Source: Geothrix edaphica
GTDB taxonomy: Bacteria; Acidobacteriota; Holophagae; Holophagales; Holophagaceae
Length of the DNA: 64,000 bases
Direction: 5' to 3'
Assembly (NCBI RefSeq): GCF_030268045.1
Contig: NZ_BSDC01000002.1
Span: 1-64,000, forward strand
In this document: piece after piece, positions 1 to 7,173 of the stretch
How positions within the stretch are numbered: position 1 is the stretch's first letter
Layout of the letters: each line of letters begins with the position of its first letter
Notes under the pieces: model-generated
The model's database searches: none
What the model was told of the DNA's origin: nothing
The model's input: the letters and a program-made list of their open reading frames with translations, nothing else
Made by a program: the position numbers and the translations under genes

Positions 1-106
1 TCTGTGCCGTCGTCCTGCCGGCCTCGTGCTCTTTCAAGGCCAAGATGATCTGCTCCTCGGTGTATCTGCTCTTTCTCAAGGGGCCCTCCAGAGGGGGAGG
101 ACTCAC
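1..106 (-). CDS. IS3-family transposase OrfA, N-terminal fragment
   Basis: The first 35 codons are visible and then run off the window. The stretch RKSRYTEEQIILALKEHEAG is typical of the N-terminal helix-turn-helix of IS3-family OrfA proteins, which bind the element ends. I place the start at GTG (106-104) because an AAGGA ribosome-binding site lies about 7 nt upstream; an in-frame TTG at 79-77 directly before RKSRY is possible. The protein is intact as far as it can be seen. Confidence 0.75.
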   Translation of the reverse strand, partial: MSPPPLEGPLRKSRYTEEQIILALKEHEAGRTTAQ

Positions 107-140
107 ATTATCCTTGGTCTAGTTTTCCGGGAGGACGTCA
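1..140 (-). mobile_element. IS3-family insertion sequence, 5' end only, truncated by the window edge
   Basis: Read on the minus strand, this starts at 140 with TGACGTCCTCCCGG followed by GAAAACT, which looks like the left terminal inverted repeat of an IS3-family element. The start of an OrfA-type transposase follows directly. The plus-strand base after the repeat (141) is the middle of an attC site, TCATTCGTTAGGC, so the element has inserted within an integron recombination site. The other end, the OrfB part and any target duplication lie left of the window. Confidence 0.72.
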
Positions 141-153
141 TCATTCGTTAGGC
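141..153 (+). repeat. attC remnant, 3' end only
   Basis: Only TCATTCGTTAGGC, the last 13 bases of the common attC, survives next to the inserted IS3-type element. The R' box is at 147-153. The rest of the site should reappear at the other end of the element, outside the window. Confidence 0.8.
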
Positions 154-328
154 TTCGAACAGCGGGCTCGTCTGAATCCCGTTCGGCCTGTCAATTCGCC
201 TGTTCGGCCGTTCTGCTTGGGTTCTCATGGCGGGCGTGCCTTCATGGTGGCAAGCCTCACGGTGCTCTTTCCAATCTGCTCGCTTTTCCCAGCGCCTCGG
301 TTCATGTTCCGTCAGAGCTGACGTCTCG
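154..328 (+). other. Gene-less integron cassette (family N1, copy 1)
   Basis: No ORF with a sensible start was found on either strand. The sequence is clearly related to the gene-less cassette at 9,371-9,547: both share the block around GGCGGGC.TGC.TTCATGGTG, the motif GCTCTTTCCAATC (here 264-276), CTCGGTTCATGT and the end GTCTCGGCCTAAC. The attC sites after both copies also share the variant GGCGTGGCCGGTTAGCTCC, which suggests duplication of a whole cassette. Function unknown; a non-coding RNA, a promoter or a decayed gene are all possible. Confidence 0.7.
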
Positions 329-452
329 GCCTAACCTTCAGCTCAACTCGGACCCCGCCTGCATTGCCTTCCGTTCTCTCTCATCTTCCTGCTTCCTCGG
401 CTTCGCTCACCGCCTCGGTGCAGGCGTGGCCGGTTAGCTCCATTCGTTAGGC
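329..452 (+). repeat. attC site 1 (124 bp, main subtype)
   Basis: R'' GCCTAAC at 329-335 and R' GTTAGGC at 446-452. The right arm carries GGCGTGGCC instead of the usual GGCGGGGCC, a variant shared only with the site at 9,548. Confidence 0.93.
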
Positions 453-483
453 GCATTCCATCCGCGGGGAAACTGGTCACACC

Positions 484-930
484 ATGAAACTCCAGCCCTT
501 CATCTCCATCGCATTGATCTGTGTCACTGCATCGGCGGGTGATAAGAAGATTTCTGATGGGCCGGGAATTCCAGCGAAGTCTCACCGCGACTGGAGTGAG
601 GTCAAGAAGCTCTTGGCTCGCGCGGCCAAGGCAGAACCCGACTACTCGCCAGGCAAAGAGGTGTTTCTTGTGAGCCGCGTAATTGGTGGGCAAGACGGGC
701 TGCAGTTCGTTTGGTGGAAAAACCGCCGCCGAATTCTAGTCCTGTACCACCCTCTCAATGCTGATGACGAAGACCTCCTCGCTCTTAAATCGAAATACTG
801 CGTAAACCTAGATACAGGTGTGGTCCCAACTGACGATGACATCAACGGCAGCACCTACCTTGTTTCCCAGGCTTGGGTAGATGACCGTCTCCAGGAGTGC
901 AAAACTCACGGTGTCCTTCATGTTCAATGA
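484..930 (+). CDS. Cassette protein, secreted, unknown function (148 aa)
   Basis: First coding cassette in the window. The N-terminus (about residues 1-19) is a short hydrophobic signal peptide ending near TASAG, so the product is probably periplasmic. The mature part is mixed alpha/beta and polar, with a central region around residues 55-85 (KEVFLVSRVIGGQ) and a single Cys pair near residues 106 and 141. I do not recognise a family. The ATG lies 32 bases after the R' box and the best upstream purine run is GCGGGGA. The stop precedes the R'' box by 26 bases. Confidence 0.75.
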   Translation: MKLQPFISIALICVTASAGDKKISDGPGIPAKSHRDWSEVKKLLARAAKAEPDYSPGKEVFLVSRVIGGQDGLQFVWWKNRRRILVLYHPLNADDEDLLALKSKYCVNLDTGVVPTDDDINGSTYLVSQAWVDDRLQECKTHGVLHVQ

Positions 931-956
931 GCATATTCTTCGCGCACATCCATTGC

Positions 957-1080
957 GCCTAACCCTCCGCTCAACTCGGACCCCGCCTGCATTGCCTCCC
1001 GTTCTCTCTCAGCTTCCCGCTTCCTCGGCTCCGTTCAGCGCCTCGGCGCAGGCGGGTCCGGTTAGCTTCATTCGTTAGGC
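957..1080 (+). repeat. attC site 2 (124 bp, main subtype)
   Basis: R'' GCCTAAC at 957-963 and R' GTTAGGC at 1074-1080. The right arm reads GCAGGCGGGTCCGG, a one-base change that weakens pairing in the inner stem. Confidence 0.93.
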
Positions 1081-1100
1081 CGCATCCAAGGAGTCAAAGC

Positions 1101-1571
1101 ATGCTTAGAGTGTTCCTAATTGCCCTCGCCTTGGCTTGTTCCTCAGTCGCTTACACCCAGTCGACACTTGCGCCAAACGCCCCAGAAGATAAGCCTGTCG
1201 GGTTCACTGGGGACCAGCATCAGAGACTATTGAAGGCGGTGGCGCCTTATGTGGCTCAAGCCAGAAAGACATGGCCAACGGCCAAGGCGAATTACCTCAA
1301 AGGGCTTCCACCCAAGCATGTTTTTTTTGTGACCGTCGAACTGGCTGACATGCGAGGGAAACGTGAGATCACTTTCGTGGAAGTTCAGAAAATCGAGAAC
1401 GGCATCATCACTGGCCTGATCGCGAACGAAATCTCTACCGTGTCTGGGTACAAAGCAGGTCAGAGATTTTCAATCGCAGAGGCAGAAATCTGGGATTGGA
1501 CTATCTCCAAACCTGATGGCACCGAAGACGGAAACCTCGTAGGTAAGTTTCTCGAGACCTATAAGCTCTGA
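1101..1571 (+). CDS. Cassette protein, secreted, DUF2314-like (156 aa)
   Basis: Residues 1-19 form a signal peptide (LIALALACSSVAYTQ). The C-terminal half, with FVEVQKIENGIITG, YKAGQRFSIAEAEIWDW and a final DGNLVGKF, resembles DUF2314, a small domain of unknown biochemical role found in bacterial proteins. The likeness is by eye only. The start is well supported: AAGGAG lies 8 bases before the ATG and 20 bases after the R' box of the preceding attC, so this cassette brings its own ribosome-binding site. Confidence 0.78.
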   Translation: MLRVFLIALALACSSVAYTQSTLAPNAPEDKPVGFTGDQHQRLLKAVAPYVAQARKTWPTAKANYLKGLPPKHVFFVTVELADMRGKREITFVEVQKIENGIITGLIANEISTVSGYKAGQRFSIAEAEIWDWTISKPDGTEDGNLVGKFLETYKL

Positions 1572-1588
1572 TGGTCAGTAACCATGCG

Positions 1589-1712
1589 GTCTAACCCTTA
1601 GCTCAACTCGGACCCCGCCTGCATTGCCTTCCGCTCTCTCTCAACTTCTCGCTACCTCGGCTTCGTTCAGCGTCTCGGTGCAGGCGGGGCCGGTTAGCTT
1701 CATTCGTTAGGC
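1589..1712 (+). repeat. attC site 3 (124 bp, main subtype)
   Basis: R'' is GTCTAAC (1589-1595) and R' GTTAGGC (1706-1712). R'' no longer fully complements the GTTAGGC at the left end of its own cassette (1074), which points to a point mutation after insertion. Confidence 0.92.
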
Positions 1713-1927
1713 CGCCCAACCAGCGGAGTACGCTCTAAAATTTAGGCCTGCATCGAATCAATAGGCTCCAGTTGCTCCAAAACCCGCTTCATCCGTGGTT
1801 TTCCGGTCTGCCCATTCAAATTGCGCTGATCTATAGCCCCACGGTAAAATCAGCAATTACATCCCTCTCAAACCGGATTAGGCGGATTACGAACATCTTC
1901 GTCCTCGCCGTCCAAGTCTAGTTAGGC
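1713..1927 (+). other. Gene-less segment ending in an orphan R' box
   Basis: No ORF is convincing here. The segment begins GCCCAAC at 1714-1720, an R''-like heptamer, and ends GTTAGGC at 1921-1927, just before the next gene. If these two boxes are a pair, the element is 214 bp, longer than all other sites in the array, and the middle does not show the usual arms. It may be a gene-less cassette with a very different attC or a cassette whose attC has decayed. Confidence 0.4.
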
Positions 1928-1932
1928 CGTAT

Positions 1933-2376
1933 ATGCGACGAGAATCCATCATCCTCCTCTTACTGTGCATTCCATGGTTGACTGGATGCCACATCCCCCT
2001 ATTCCCTACCCACATCAAACTTGAGAAGTGCAATCGCACTCCGCCTGATCGATTATTCAATTCCAATACCTTTGCCCCTAAAAATTCACGTTCAGAACTC
2101 ATCATCATTCGAGACGCCGGATACTACGGTGCTGATTTCGCACTTCCTGTAGCGATAGATTCAGTCCGCTTCGCTGATATCCAGATCTGGGAATCGGCAA
2201 CCGCCTACCTCGAACCAGGTCCTCACAAGGTCGAATTCACTGAGCCCCCGGGGATTATTTCCATCGGCAAGCAGCACCCAACCTTCCTTCAGATTGATAT
2301 TCCAAAACAGGGCAAAACCATCATACGTATTGATCTGGGTCGCAAATACCCAGCCATTCGCCACGCTGAATACTAG
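1933..2376 (+). CDS. Cassette lipoprotein, DUF2846-like (147 aa)
   Basis: A lipobox (LTGC, Cys at residue 19) follows a hydrophobic N-terminus, so the protein is probably a lipid-anchored envelope protein. The core, with RDAGYYGADFALPVAIDSV and the later AYLEPGPHKVEF, has the pattern of DUF2846/PEGA-like beta domains, where a turn with PG.H ends a beta-hairpin. The ATG lies 6 bases after the AGG of the GTTAGGC at 1921, so that box can act as the Shine-Dalgarno sequence. The family call is tentative. Confidence 0.75.
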   Translation: MRRESIILLLLCIPWLTGCHIPLFPTHIKLEKCNRTPPDRLFNSNTFAPKNSRSELIIIRDAGYYGADFALPVAIDSVRFADIQIWESATAYLEPGPHKVEFTEPPGIISIGKQHPTFLQIDIPKQGKTIIRIDLGRKYPAIRHAEY

Positions 2377-2389
2377 CATCCGTTATCCG

Positions 2390-2513
2390 GCCTAACCCTT
2401 CGCTCAACCCGGACCCAACCGCCCTTGCCTCCCGCTCTCCTGCGATCCTTCCGATTTCCGTTCTCCATCCATCGTCCGGTTGCGGTTGGGCCGGTTAGCT
2501 TCCTTCGTTAGGC
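2390..2513 (+). repeat. attC site 4 (124 bp, subtype B)
   Basis: R'' GCCTAAC at 2390-2396 and R' GTTAGGC at 2507-2513. The inner arms are ACCCAACCGC and GCGGTTGGGCC instead of the C/G-only arms of the main subtype; both sides changed together, so the stem is kept. Confidence 0.93.
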
Positions 2514-2877
2514 ACACCCGGCTCTTCCCCTTCGTCTTTTGGGTTTGGTCCTTCTCAATCGGATTTCGGGTTCAGTGTCCTGGCTTCGCTGGTCGTGAAT
2601 CACTTGGGTCTGGTGGCTCCGTCTGCTCCTGAATGGCGGGCTTGCGCTGCTATGCACCGGCACCACTCTCCTGCGGGCCTTGTGGTGAATCCAACGGTTT
2701 CCCGTGGCATCCTGGCTCCGCCGTTCCTCAACTCGCTCCATCTTTGGCGCAATCCGCCTCAGTTCTTTGCCTTTGGGCTCGGTCGTGTGAATGCCTGTCC
2801 TTGTTCGGTCAGCATTCCCTTCGTCCGTTCTCATCTCAGCGTCTCGGCAGCTCGGGTGGGCTTCATGTTCGAGGGGT
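2514..2877 (+). other. Gene-less integron cassette (364 bp)
   Basis: Open frames cross this segment but run into the attC and lack start signals, codon structure or recognisable products. One stretch (GAATGGCGGGCTTGCGCTGC, 2631-2650) recalls the N1 family at 154 and 9,371. Otherwise I see no structure. Confidence 0.55.
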
Positions 2878-3001
2878 GCCTAACCCTCCGCTCAACTCGG
2901 ACCCCGCCTGCATTGCCTTCCGCTCTTTCTCTTCGTCTCGCTTCCTCGGCTCCGTTCATCGCCTCGGTGCAGGCGGGGCCGGTTAGCTTCATTCGTTAGG
3001 C
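2878..3001 (+). repeat. attC site 5 (124 bp, main subtype)
   Basis: R'' GCCTAAC at 2878-2884 and R' GTTAGGC at 2995-3001; arms CCCCGCCTGCA and TGCAGGCGGGG match perfectly. Confidence 0.94.
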
Positions 3002-3007
3002 ATCTTG

Positions 3008-3226
3008 ATGTTCGCATTCATATACCGATCTCTTGGAGTCCTCTTCCTGAGCGGTGGGCTATGGATACTCGTCTACTGGATGATCAGGCTCAGCAGAGAG
3101 CAAAACCTCACCTTGATGAATGGCCTGTGGGTTTTCCTCGGTTCACTGTTCTTCATCGCTATCGGAACTATCATGACTTTCTTCACCAAGGCTACACACC
3201 TAGGCATCCCTGGCAGCGATGCCTAA
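3008..3226 (+). CDS. Cassette membrane protein, small (72 aa)
   Basis: Two membrane segments are visible, about residues 6-26 (SLGVLFLSGGLWILVYWMI) and 38-58 (GLWVFLGSLFFIAIGTIMTF), joined by a short charged loop (RLSREQN). No family recognised. The ORF fills its cassette completely: the AGG of the preceding R' box lies 7 bases before the ATG, and the stop codon TAA is part of the R'' box of the next attC (GCCTAAC at 3221). A TTG directly upstream at 3005 could add one residue. Confidence 0.72.
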   Translation: MFAFIYRSLGVLFLSGGLWILVYWMIRLSREQNLTLMNGLWVFLGSLFFIAIGTIMTFFTKATHLGIPGSDA

Positions 3227-3344
3227 CCTTCCGCTCAACTCGGACCCCACCTGCATTGCCCTCCGCTCTCTCTCAACGCCCCGCTTCCTCGGCTCCGTTC
3301 AGCGCCTCGGTGCAGGCGGGGCCGGTTAGCTTCATTCGTTAGGC
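3221..3344 (+). repeat. attC site 6 (124 bp, main subtype)
   Basis: R'' GCCTAAC at 3221-3227 contains the stop codon of the upstream ORF; R' GTTAGGC at 3338-3344 lies at Shine-Dalgarno distance from the downstream ATG. Confidence 0.94.
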
Positions 3345-3349
3345 CTCTG

Positions 3350-3844
3350 ATGACTTCCGAAGCCCAGACAACCACGATCGCTGACTCCGAGTTCATCATT
3401 GAGGTCTCGGGGTTCTTACTTTTCCTGAAACGGTTCTTTCAGGTTGGGGCAATTTGGGTACTGATTGCCTCAGTCGTTGAGTCCTTTCAGGAGCGCAACT
3501 TTCTCTACATCATTACCGGCATAATCAGCTGCTGTATTTATCTGGCAGTCGCGAAATATGCCATCAGAACATTCCCAAGGAAAGTAAGCCTCGAGGGTGA
3601 ATCTATCGTCTTTCATAAAGTCCCAACCACCTGGCTGAATATCAATGGCATCCCCATTCCCCTCGGCATCACTCAGAGGCTTGTGAAACCCAAATCCGCT
3701 GTTGTGCTCGAATGGATTGGGCGAGCATTAACATTGAATGACATGAACAACGGCAAATCCATTCGTTTAGCGGCAGGTAAGCACGCTGACCGGCTTGCAG
3801 AATGGTTCAAATCCACGGGTGTCGGCAATCCGGTCGGAGGTTGA
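3350..3844 (+). CDS. Cassette membrane protein, unknown function (164 aa)
   Basis: Two adjacent hydrophobic segments at about residues 30-48 (VGAIWVLIASVVESF) and 53-72 (FLYIITGIISCCIYLAVAKY) are followed by a soluble C-terminal half of about 90 residues with alternating beta-type sequence ending near KHADRLAEWFKSTG. The layout, two helices then a PH-like soluble domain, resembles many small bacterial inner-membrane proteins, but I cannot name a family. The only ribosome-binding candidate is the AGG of the R' box 6 bases before the ATG. Confidence 0.75.
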   Translation: MTSEAQTTTIADSEFIIEVSGFLLFLKRFFQVGAIWVLIASVVESFQERNFLYIITGIISCCIYLAVAKYAIRTFPRKVSLEGESIVFHKVPTTWLNINGIPIPLGITQRLVKPKSAVVLEWIGRALTLNDMNNGKSIRLAAGKHADRLAEWFKSTGVGNPVGG

Positions 3845-3860
3845 CCTTGATCTACAGTCG

Positions 3861-3983
3861 GCCTAACCCTCAGCTCAACTCGGACCCCGCCTGCATTGCC
3901 ATCCGCTCTCTCTTAGCTTCCCGCTTCCTCGGCTCCGCTCAGCGCCTCGGTGCAGGCGGGGCCGGTTAGCTTCATCGTTAGGC
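3861..3983 (+). repeat. attC site 7 (123 bp, main subtype)
   Basis: R'' GCCTAAC at 3861-3867 and R' GTTAGGC at 3977-3983. One base is missing before R' (TTCATCGTTAGGC instead of TTCATTCGTTAGGC). Confidence 0.93.
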
Positions 3984-3990
3984 GTTCCTC

Positions 3991-4401
3991 ATGCCAAAAA
4001 CCATCCAACGCCTTTTCATAGCCATCCTTCCCTTCATGCTCGCTTGCGGGCCTTTAGTCCACACCGTTCGCAATCCTGCGGGTATGTCGACCTCTGTTGA
4101 GTGCAAGAAGTTCGGAGACGAACTCTTTGTTGATTTCAGACTTTCGCCCATTCCAGATAACACTCCATGCCGTGTGGCGTTTGAGGGCTCGGCGCCTGAA
4201 AAACTTGAAGTCCTGACTCAGAATGGATATTCCCTTGTTCGATGGAAAGTCGATCAAGCACATCTAAAAACTTTCTCAGCCAATCTATATAACTTTAAAT
4301 TGGCCACACCATCCAATGAGTACTCTGTATCCATTAAGCTTCAACCAACTTCACAACAGATTATTTCGGCCACAATTCAGTCACTTCTTCGACTTCATTA
4401 G
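3991..4401 (+). CDS. Cassette lipoprotein, unknown function (136 aa)
   Basis: The N-terminus (RLFIAILPFMLACG) ends in a lipobox with Cys at residue 19. The mature protein reads as beta-rich, possibly an immunoglobulin-like fold (CRVAFEGSAPEKLEVLTQNG), but no family is recognised. The R' box AGG lies 8 bases upstream of the ATG and no better ribosome-binding site is seen. Base composition falls toward AT in the last third, unlike the surrounding attC sites. Confidence 0.73.
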   Translation: MPKTIQRLFIAILPFMLACGPLVHTVRNPAGMSTSVECKKFGDELFVDFRLSPIPDNTPCRVAFEGSAPEKLEVLTQNGYSLVRWKVDQAHLKTFSANLYNFKLATPSNEYSVSIKLQPTSQQIISATIQSLLRLH

Positions 4402-4414
4402 GGTAACGCTCCAC

Positions 4415-4538
4415 GCCTAACCCTCCGCTCAACTCGGACCCCACCTGCATTGCCTTCTGCTCTCTCTCAGCTACTCGCTTTCTCGGCTCCGTTCGTCGCC
4501 TCGGTGCAGGCGGGGCCGGTTAGCTTCATTCGTTAGGC
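4415..4538 (+). repeat. attC site 8 (124 bp, main subtype)
   Basis: R'' GCCTAAC at 4415-4421 and R' GTTAGGC at 4532-4538; the left arm has CCCCACCTGCA, giving one G-T or mismatched pair in the stem. Confidence 0.93.
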
Positions 4539-4575
4539 GTTACTCCATCCGGTTCGGAAACACTCAAAATCGCCA

Positions 4576-5331
4576 ATGCTCAGACAACCACTCAAACCTG
4601 GATCTATGCGGGCCTTCCTCGCAAACGAGGATAGCTTTTCCTCATTTCTGCTTCGAGAAAGCACAATAGATGGCCTCGTGCCATGTTCCAAGATCCAGAT
4701 TCAGATCACACAAGACCGGTATGAATTGTTGTTACCATCCCAAAATAACCTTCCGGTTTTCCCCGTACCTGAAGGCGACCAAGTAACTGATTACCTTGTC
4801 GATCACTCAGATCTTTGGCGGCAGGCGTCTCTGCGCCTTAGTTTCGCTCCATCTATCTGCGGATCTGCACCTATGTTCGGTGTTCCATTTCGACGCGCTG
4901 TGGAAATCGCTCTAGCGTCTGGTCACGTAAAATCAAAATTTTATTTCCCTAATCAGGCGTTCAATAAGCACTACAAAACATTGCTATTGCACCTAGACCG
5001 TACTCAAGATGCTCGCGGAGATTTAGTCCAGCTGCAGGCATGGCACTACACTCCTGGGCAGACCTATGCTTATTACCTCCATGCCCTGTCTCCCGCGTTC
5101 AACCACGAGATCTATCACCTTGATGGAGCGACCATTTCGTTTTCAGAGCCCGACCTAGATGTGCTTCTGCTCGATTCAAGGAAGATAAAGGGCACCAACT
5201 ACCAAAAGCACTTCCGCCTCGATGGCTCTTTCTCAATTGAACACATGCATTCGATTGCCAGATTCTTCTTCCCATGCACAGAGTTGTATGACGAAGCTTT
5301 TGAAATCCAACCAGTTGCTCTACACGCCTAA
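4576..5331 (+). CDS. Cassette protein, cytoplasmic, unknown function (251 aa)
   Basis: One of the longest cassette proteins and one of the few without a signal or membrane segment. I recognise no domain. Visible features are an aromatic-rich middle (FYFPNQAFNKHYKTLLLHLD; WHYTPGQTYAYYLHAL) and a C-terminal FFFPCTELYDEAFEI. There is no clear ribosome-binding site before the ATG at 4576; a second ATG at 4606 is also possible. The stop TAA belongs to the R'' box of the next attC (5326-5332). Lower GC than the chromosomal genes suggests a foreign source. Confidence 0.7.
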   Translation: MLRQPLKPGSMRAFLANEDSFSSFLLRESTIDGLVPCSKIQIQITQDRYELLLPSQNNLPVFPVPEGDQVTDYLVDHSDLWRQASLRLSFAPSICGSAPMFGVPFRRAVEIALASGHVKSKFYFPNQAFNKHYKTLLLHLDRTQDARGDLVQLQAWHYTPGQTYAYYLHALSPAFNHEIYHLDGATISFSEPDLDVLLLDSRKIKGTNYQKHFRLDGSFSIEHMHSIARFFFPCTELYDEAFEIQPVALHA

Positions 5332-5449
5332 CCCTCCGCTCAACTCGGACCCCGCCTGCATTGCCTTCCGCTCTCTCTCAACATTCCGCTTCCTCGGCTC
5401 CGTTCAGCGCCTCGGCGCAGGCGGGGCCGGTTAGCTTCATTCGTTAGGC
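5326..5449 (+). repeat. attC site 9 (124 bp, main subtype)
   Basis: R'' GCCTAAC at 5326-5332 overlaps the stop codon of the upstream ORF; R' GTTAGGC at 5443-5449. Confidence 0.94.
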
Positions 5450-5470
5450 CGCATAACCACAGGAGCCCAT

Positions 5471-5761
5471 ATGGCATTCAGCGAAGAAAAGGTCCAGCAA
5501 GTCTGGGAGAAGGGCGAGAAGGTCGCAAACAATGATCCCAATGAATGGCGGAAGGATCAGTGTGGAGCCTGGATATATAGAAAGCATTACGGCAACCGTG
5601 ATTCACAGTACGGATGGGAAATTGACCACGTTTCACCTGGGGGTTCCGACGACGTTTCCAATCTTCGCCCTCTTCAATGGAAGAACAATCTTGATAAAAG
5701 CGACGGCCGCCTTAAGTGCAACGTCGTCGCAAGTGGCACAAAGAACATCGACAATGGGTAA
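5471..5761 (+). CDS. Cassette HNH endonuclease-like protein (96 aa)
   Basis: The core GWEIDHVSPGGSDDVSNLRPL, followed by WKNNLDKSDG, is a typical HNH nuclease motif: the D-H pair (about residues 56-57) is the metal and catalytic position, NLRPL the middle part, and N..K the end. The N-terminal third has D-Q-C-G-A-W-I, as in small stand-alone HNH proteins. It is short for a complete enzyme but typical for phage or defence HNH proteins. AGGAG lies 6 bases before the ATG. No partner gene is in the cassette. Its target, if any, cannot be told from sequence. Confidence 0.8.
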   Translation: MAFSEEKVQQVWEKGEKVANNDPNEWRKDQCGAWIYRKHYGNRDSQYGWEIDHVSPGGSDDVSNLRPLQWKNNLDKSDGRLKCNVVASGTKNIDNG

Positions 5762-5763
5762 GG

Positions 5764-5887
5764 GCCTAACCTCTCGCTCAACTCGGACCCAACCGCACGT
5801 GCCCTCCGCTCTCCCATGTGCGCTGGGATTTCCGTTCCCCTTCCATCGTCCGGTCGCGGTTGGGCCGGTTAGCTTCATTCGTTAGGT
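5764..5887 (+). repeat. attC site 10 (124 bp, subtype B, R' GTTAGGT)
   Basis: R'' GCCTAAC at 5764-5770 and R' GTTAGGT at 5881-5887. The TTAGGT end complements the R'' ACCTAAC of the next cassette (6309), as expected if that cassette entered as a circle cut after the G. Confidence 0.93.
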
Positions 5888-5892
5888 GCTAC

Positions 5893-6294
5893 GTGAAACA
5901 TCGTTTGCTCCGACTCGCCGCCTGCTTCCTCCTTTCGTCAGCCGTTGGCCTGTTTGCTGATGGCTTCAAATTCAAGGACGGCAGGCTTGCAGATGAACCA
6001 GTGATTGAGATCCGACTAACACAATCACAAATGGCCATTCTTCGTAAGCACTTCGAACCGGGGATGAAGCTCAAGCTAACAAAGAAACAGCAGGCAGAGA
6101 TTCTGGCCAAAGCGAAGATCAAAGTCGGGCCGACCATTCTCGAAATTTGGAAGCCTGCCAATATTGAAGGCGACTGTTCCTGCTTCCTCTGGAATATTGG
6201 CCTGCTGTTCAAAGACGGTTGGATTGAACTTCCTATTCATCGTCTTGTCTCTGACAAAGAGGCTGAAGATAGCCGGCCAGATCCGGAAGGCTAA
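5893..6294 (+). CDS. Cassette protein, secreted, unknown function (133 aa)
   Basis: I place the start at GTG (5893), 6 bases after the AGG of the R' box; the open frame extends into the attC but an upstream start would read through the recombination site. This gives a clean signal peptide (LLRLAACFLLSSAVGLFADG). The mature part is Lys/Glu-rich with KLTKKQQAEILAKAKIKVGP and two Cys at CSCFLWN. No family recognised. The gene ends 14 bases before its R'' box. Confidence 0.72.
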   Translation: MKHRLLRLAACFLLSSAVGLFADGFKFKDGRLADEPVIEIRLTQSQMAILRKHFEPGMKLKLTKKQQAEILAKAKIKVGPTILEIWKPANIEGDCSCFLWNIGLLFKDGWIELPIHRLVSDKEAEDSRPDPEG

Positions 6295-6308
6295 GCTGTC
6301 CATCGCGC

Positions 6309-6432
6309 ACCTAACCCTCCGCTCAACTCGGACCCCGCCTGCAGTGTCTTCCGCTCTTTCTCTTCGTTCCGCTTCCTCGGCTTTGTTCAACGCCTCGGTG
6401 CAGGCGGGGCCGGTTAGCTTCCTTCGTTAGGC
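6309..6432 (+). repeat. attC site 11 (124 bp, R'' ACCTAAC)
   Basis: R'' ACCTAAC at 6309-6315 and R' GTTAGGC at 6426-6432. The R'' variant matches the TTAGGT at the left end of this cassette, not its own R'. Confidence 0.93.
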
Positions 6433-6566
6433 CTCGAAAAGCCGCATCGCATCTAACTGTCAGGCACTTCGAATATCCCGTTCGTCTCGCTGTTCGTTCG
6501 TTCTTTCAATCGTCCGCTCGGTTTCCTCGTCGTCTCGGTCCATGCCCCGGCAAACCTGGCGTCTCG
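6433..6566 (+). other. Gene-less integron cassette (family N1-related, 134 bp)
   Basis: No ORF. It starts CTCGAAAA and ends CTGGCGTCTCGG before R'', the same ends as the gene-less cassettes at 9,371 and 9,672. The motif TTCTTTCAATCG..CCGCTCGG (from 6501) matches the CTTTCCAATC block of the family. Confidence 0.62.
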
Positions 6567-6690
6567 GCCTAACCTTCAGCTCAACTCGGACCCCGCCTGC
6601 ATTGTCTTCCGCTCTCTCTCATCATTTCGCTTCCTCGGCTTCGTTCATCGTCTCGGTGCAGGCGGGGCCGGTTAGCTCCCTTCGTTAGGT
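6567..6690 (+). repeat. attC site 12 (124 bp, R' GTTAGGT)
   Basis: R'' GCCTAAC at 6567-6573 and R' GTTAGGT at 6684-6690; the R' end complements the R'' ACCTAAC of the next cassette at 7174. Confidence 0.93.
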
Positions 6691-6696
6691 GCTTGC

Positions 6697-7167
6697 ATGG
6701 GATTGCTCTCTGGGCTGCTTAAGAAGTTCCGTCCGCTACAAGTGGACGACTCATTCTTTGGGCGAATCACCTACATGAAGGTGCACACTGCAAATGCATC
6801 CTATTGGGAGGCCAAGCGCTCATTCGCTCCGACCGGTCGTGAGATTGAGCTTTTCATCGATGCTCCCGCTCCGGAGCAGCCGCCAAACACATTGCAGCGA
6901 CAATTTTTCGAAAACGTCGAAAGTCGGTTCATCGAGATTGCCGCTGCCGCTGAATACGTATTACGTCCCTTGTTCGAAAAATGGACCCACCAGCCTCTAT
7001 CTAATCCATTTGACGTTGAGTTCACTCTGACAAGCTTTTCAATTCCCTGCGTGGCATTTGACAATGCCGATTGGGAAATGTCCTTCGAGTCCAAGACTGA
7101 CGAAAACCACCTATTCTCCGTGGCATTCTCCGGAATGAATGCAACGAAAGTTTCTGTTGATGGGTAA
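6697..7167 (+). CDS. Cassette protein, cytoplasmic, unknown function (156 aa)
   Basis: The N-terminus MGLLSGLLKKFRPLQVDD, then FFGRITYM and a Trp-containing strand (ASYWEAKRSF), has the look of small DUF2262/DUF2004-type or immunity-like proteins; this is an impression only. The middle (NVESRFIEIAAAAEYVLRPLFEKW) is one long helix. No signal peptide, so cytoplasmic. The AGG of the R' box 7 bases before the ATG is the only ribosome-binding candidate. It is followed by the one short, divergent attC of the array. Confidence 0.72.
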   Translation: MGLLSGLLKKFRPLQVDDSFFGRITYMKVHTANASYWEAKRSFAPTGREIELFIDAPAPEQPPNTLQRQFFENVESRFIEIAAAAEYVLRPLFEKWTHQPLSNPFDVEFTLTSFSIPCVAFDNADWEMSFESKTDENHLFSVAFSGMNATKVSVDG

Positions 7168-7173
7168 CGACGC

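Noticed and set aside
2595-2999. 134-residue plus-strand ORF and an overlapping one at 2633-2986
   Set aside because: Both run through most of the following attC, have no ribosome-binding site, and their C-terminal parts are simply the translated attC, seen also in other frames across the array.
881-5434. Many short ORFs ending in the same peptide-like tail (for example ending ASVQAGPVSFIR or LGAGGAG)
   Set aside because: These tails are translations of the repeated attC sites, not a shared protein domain.
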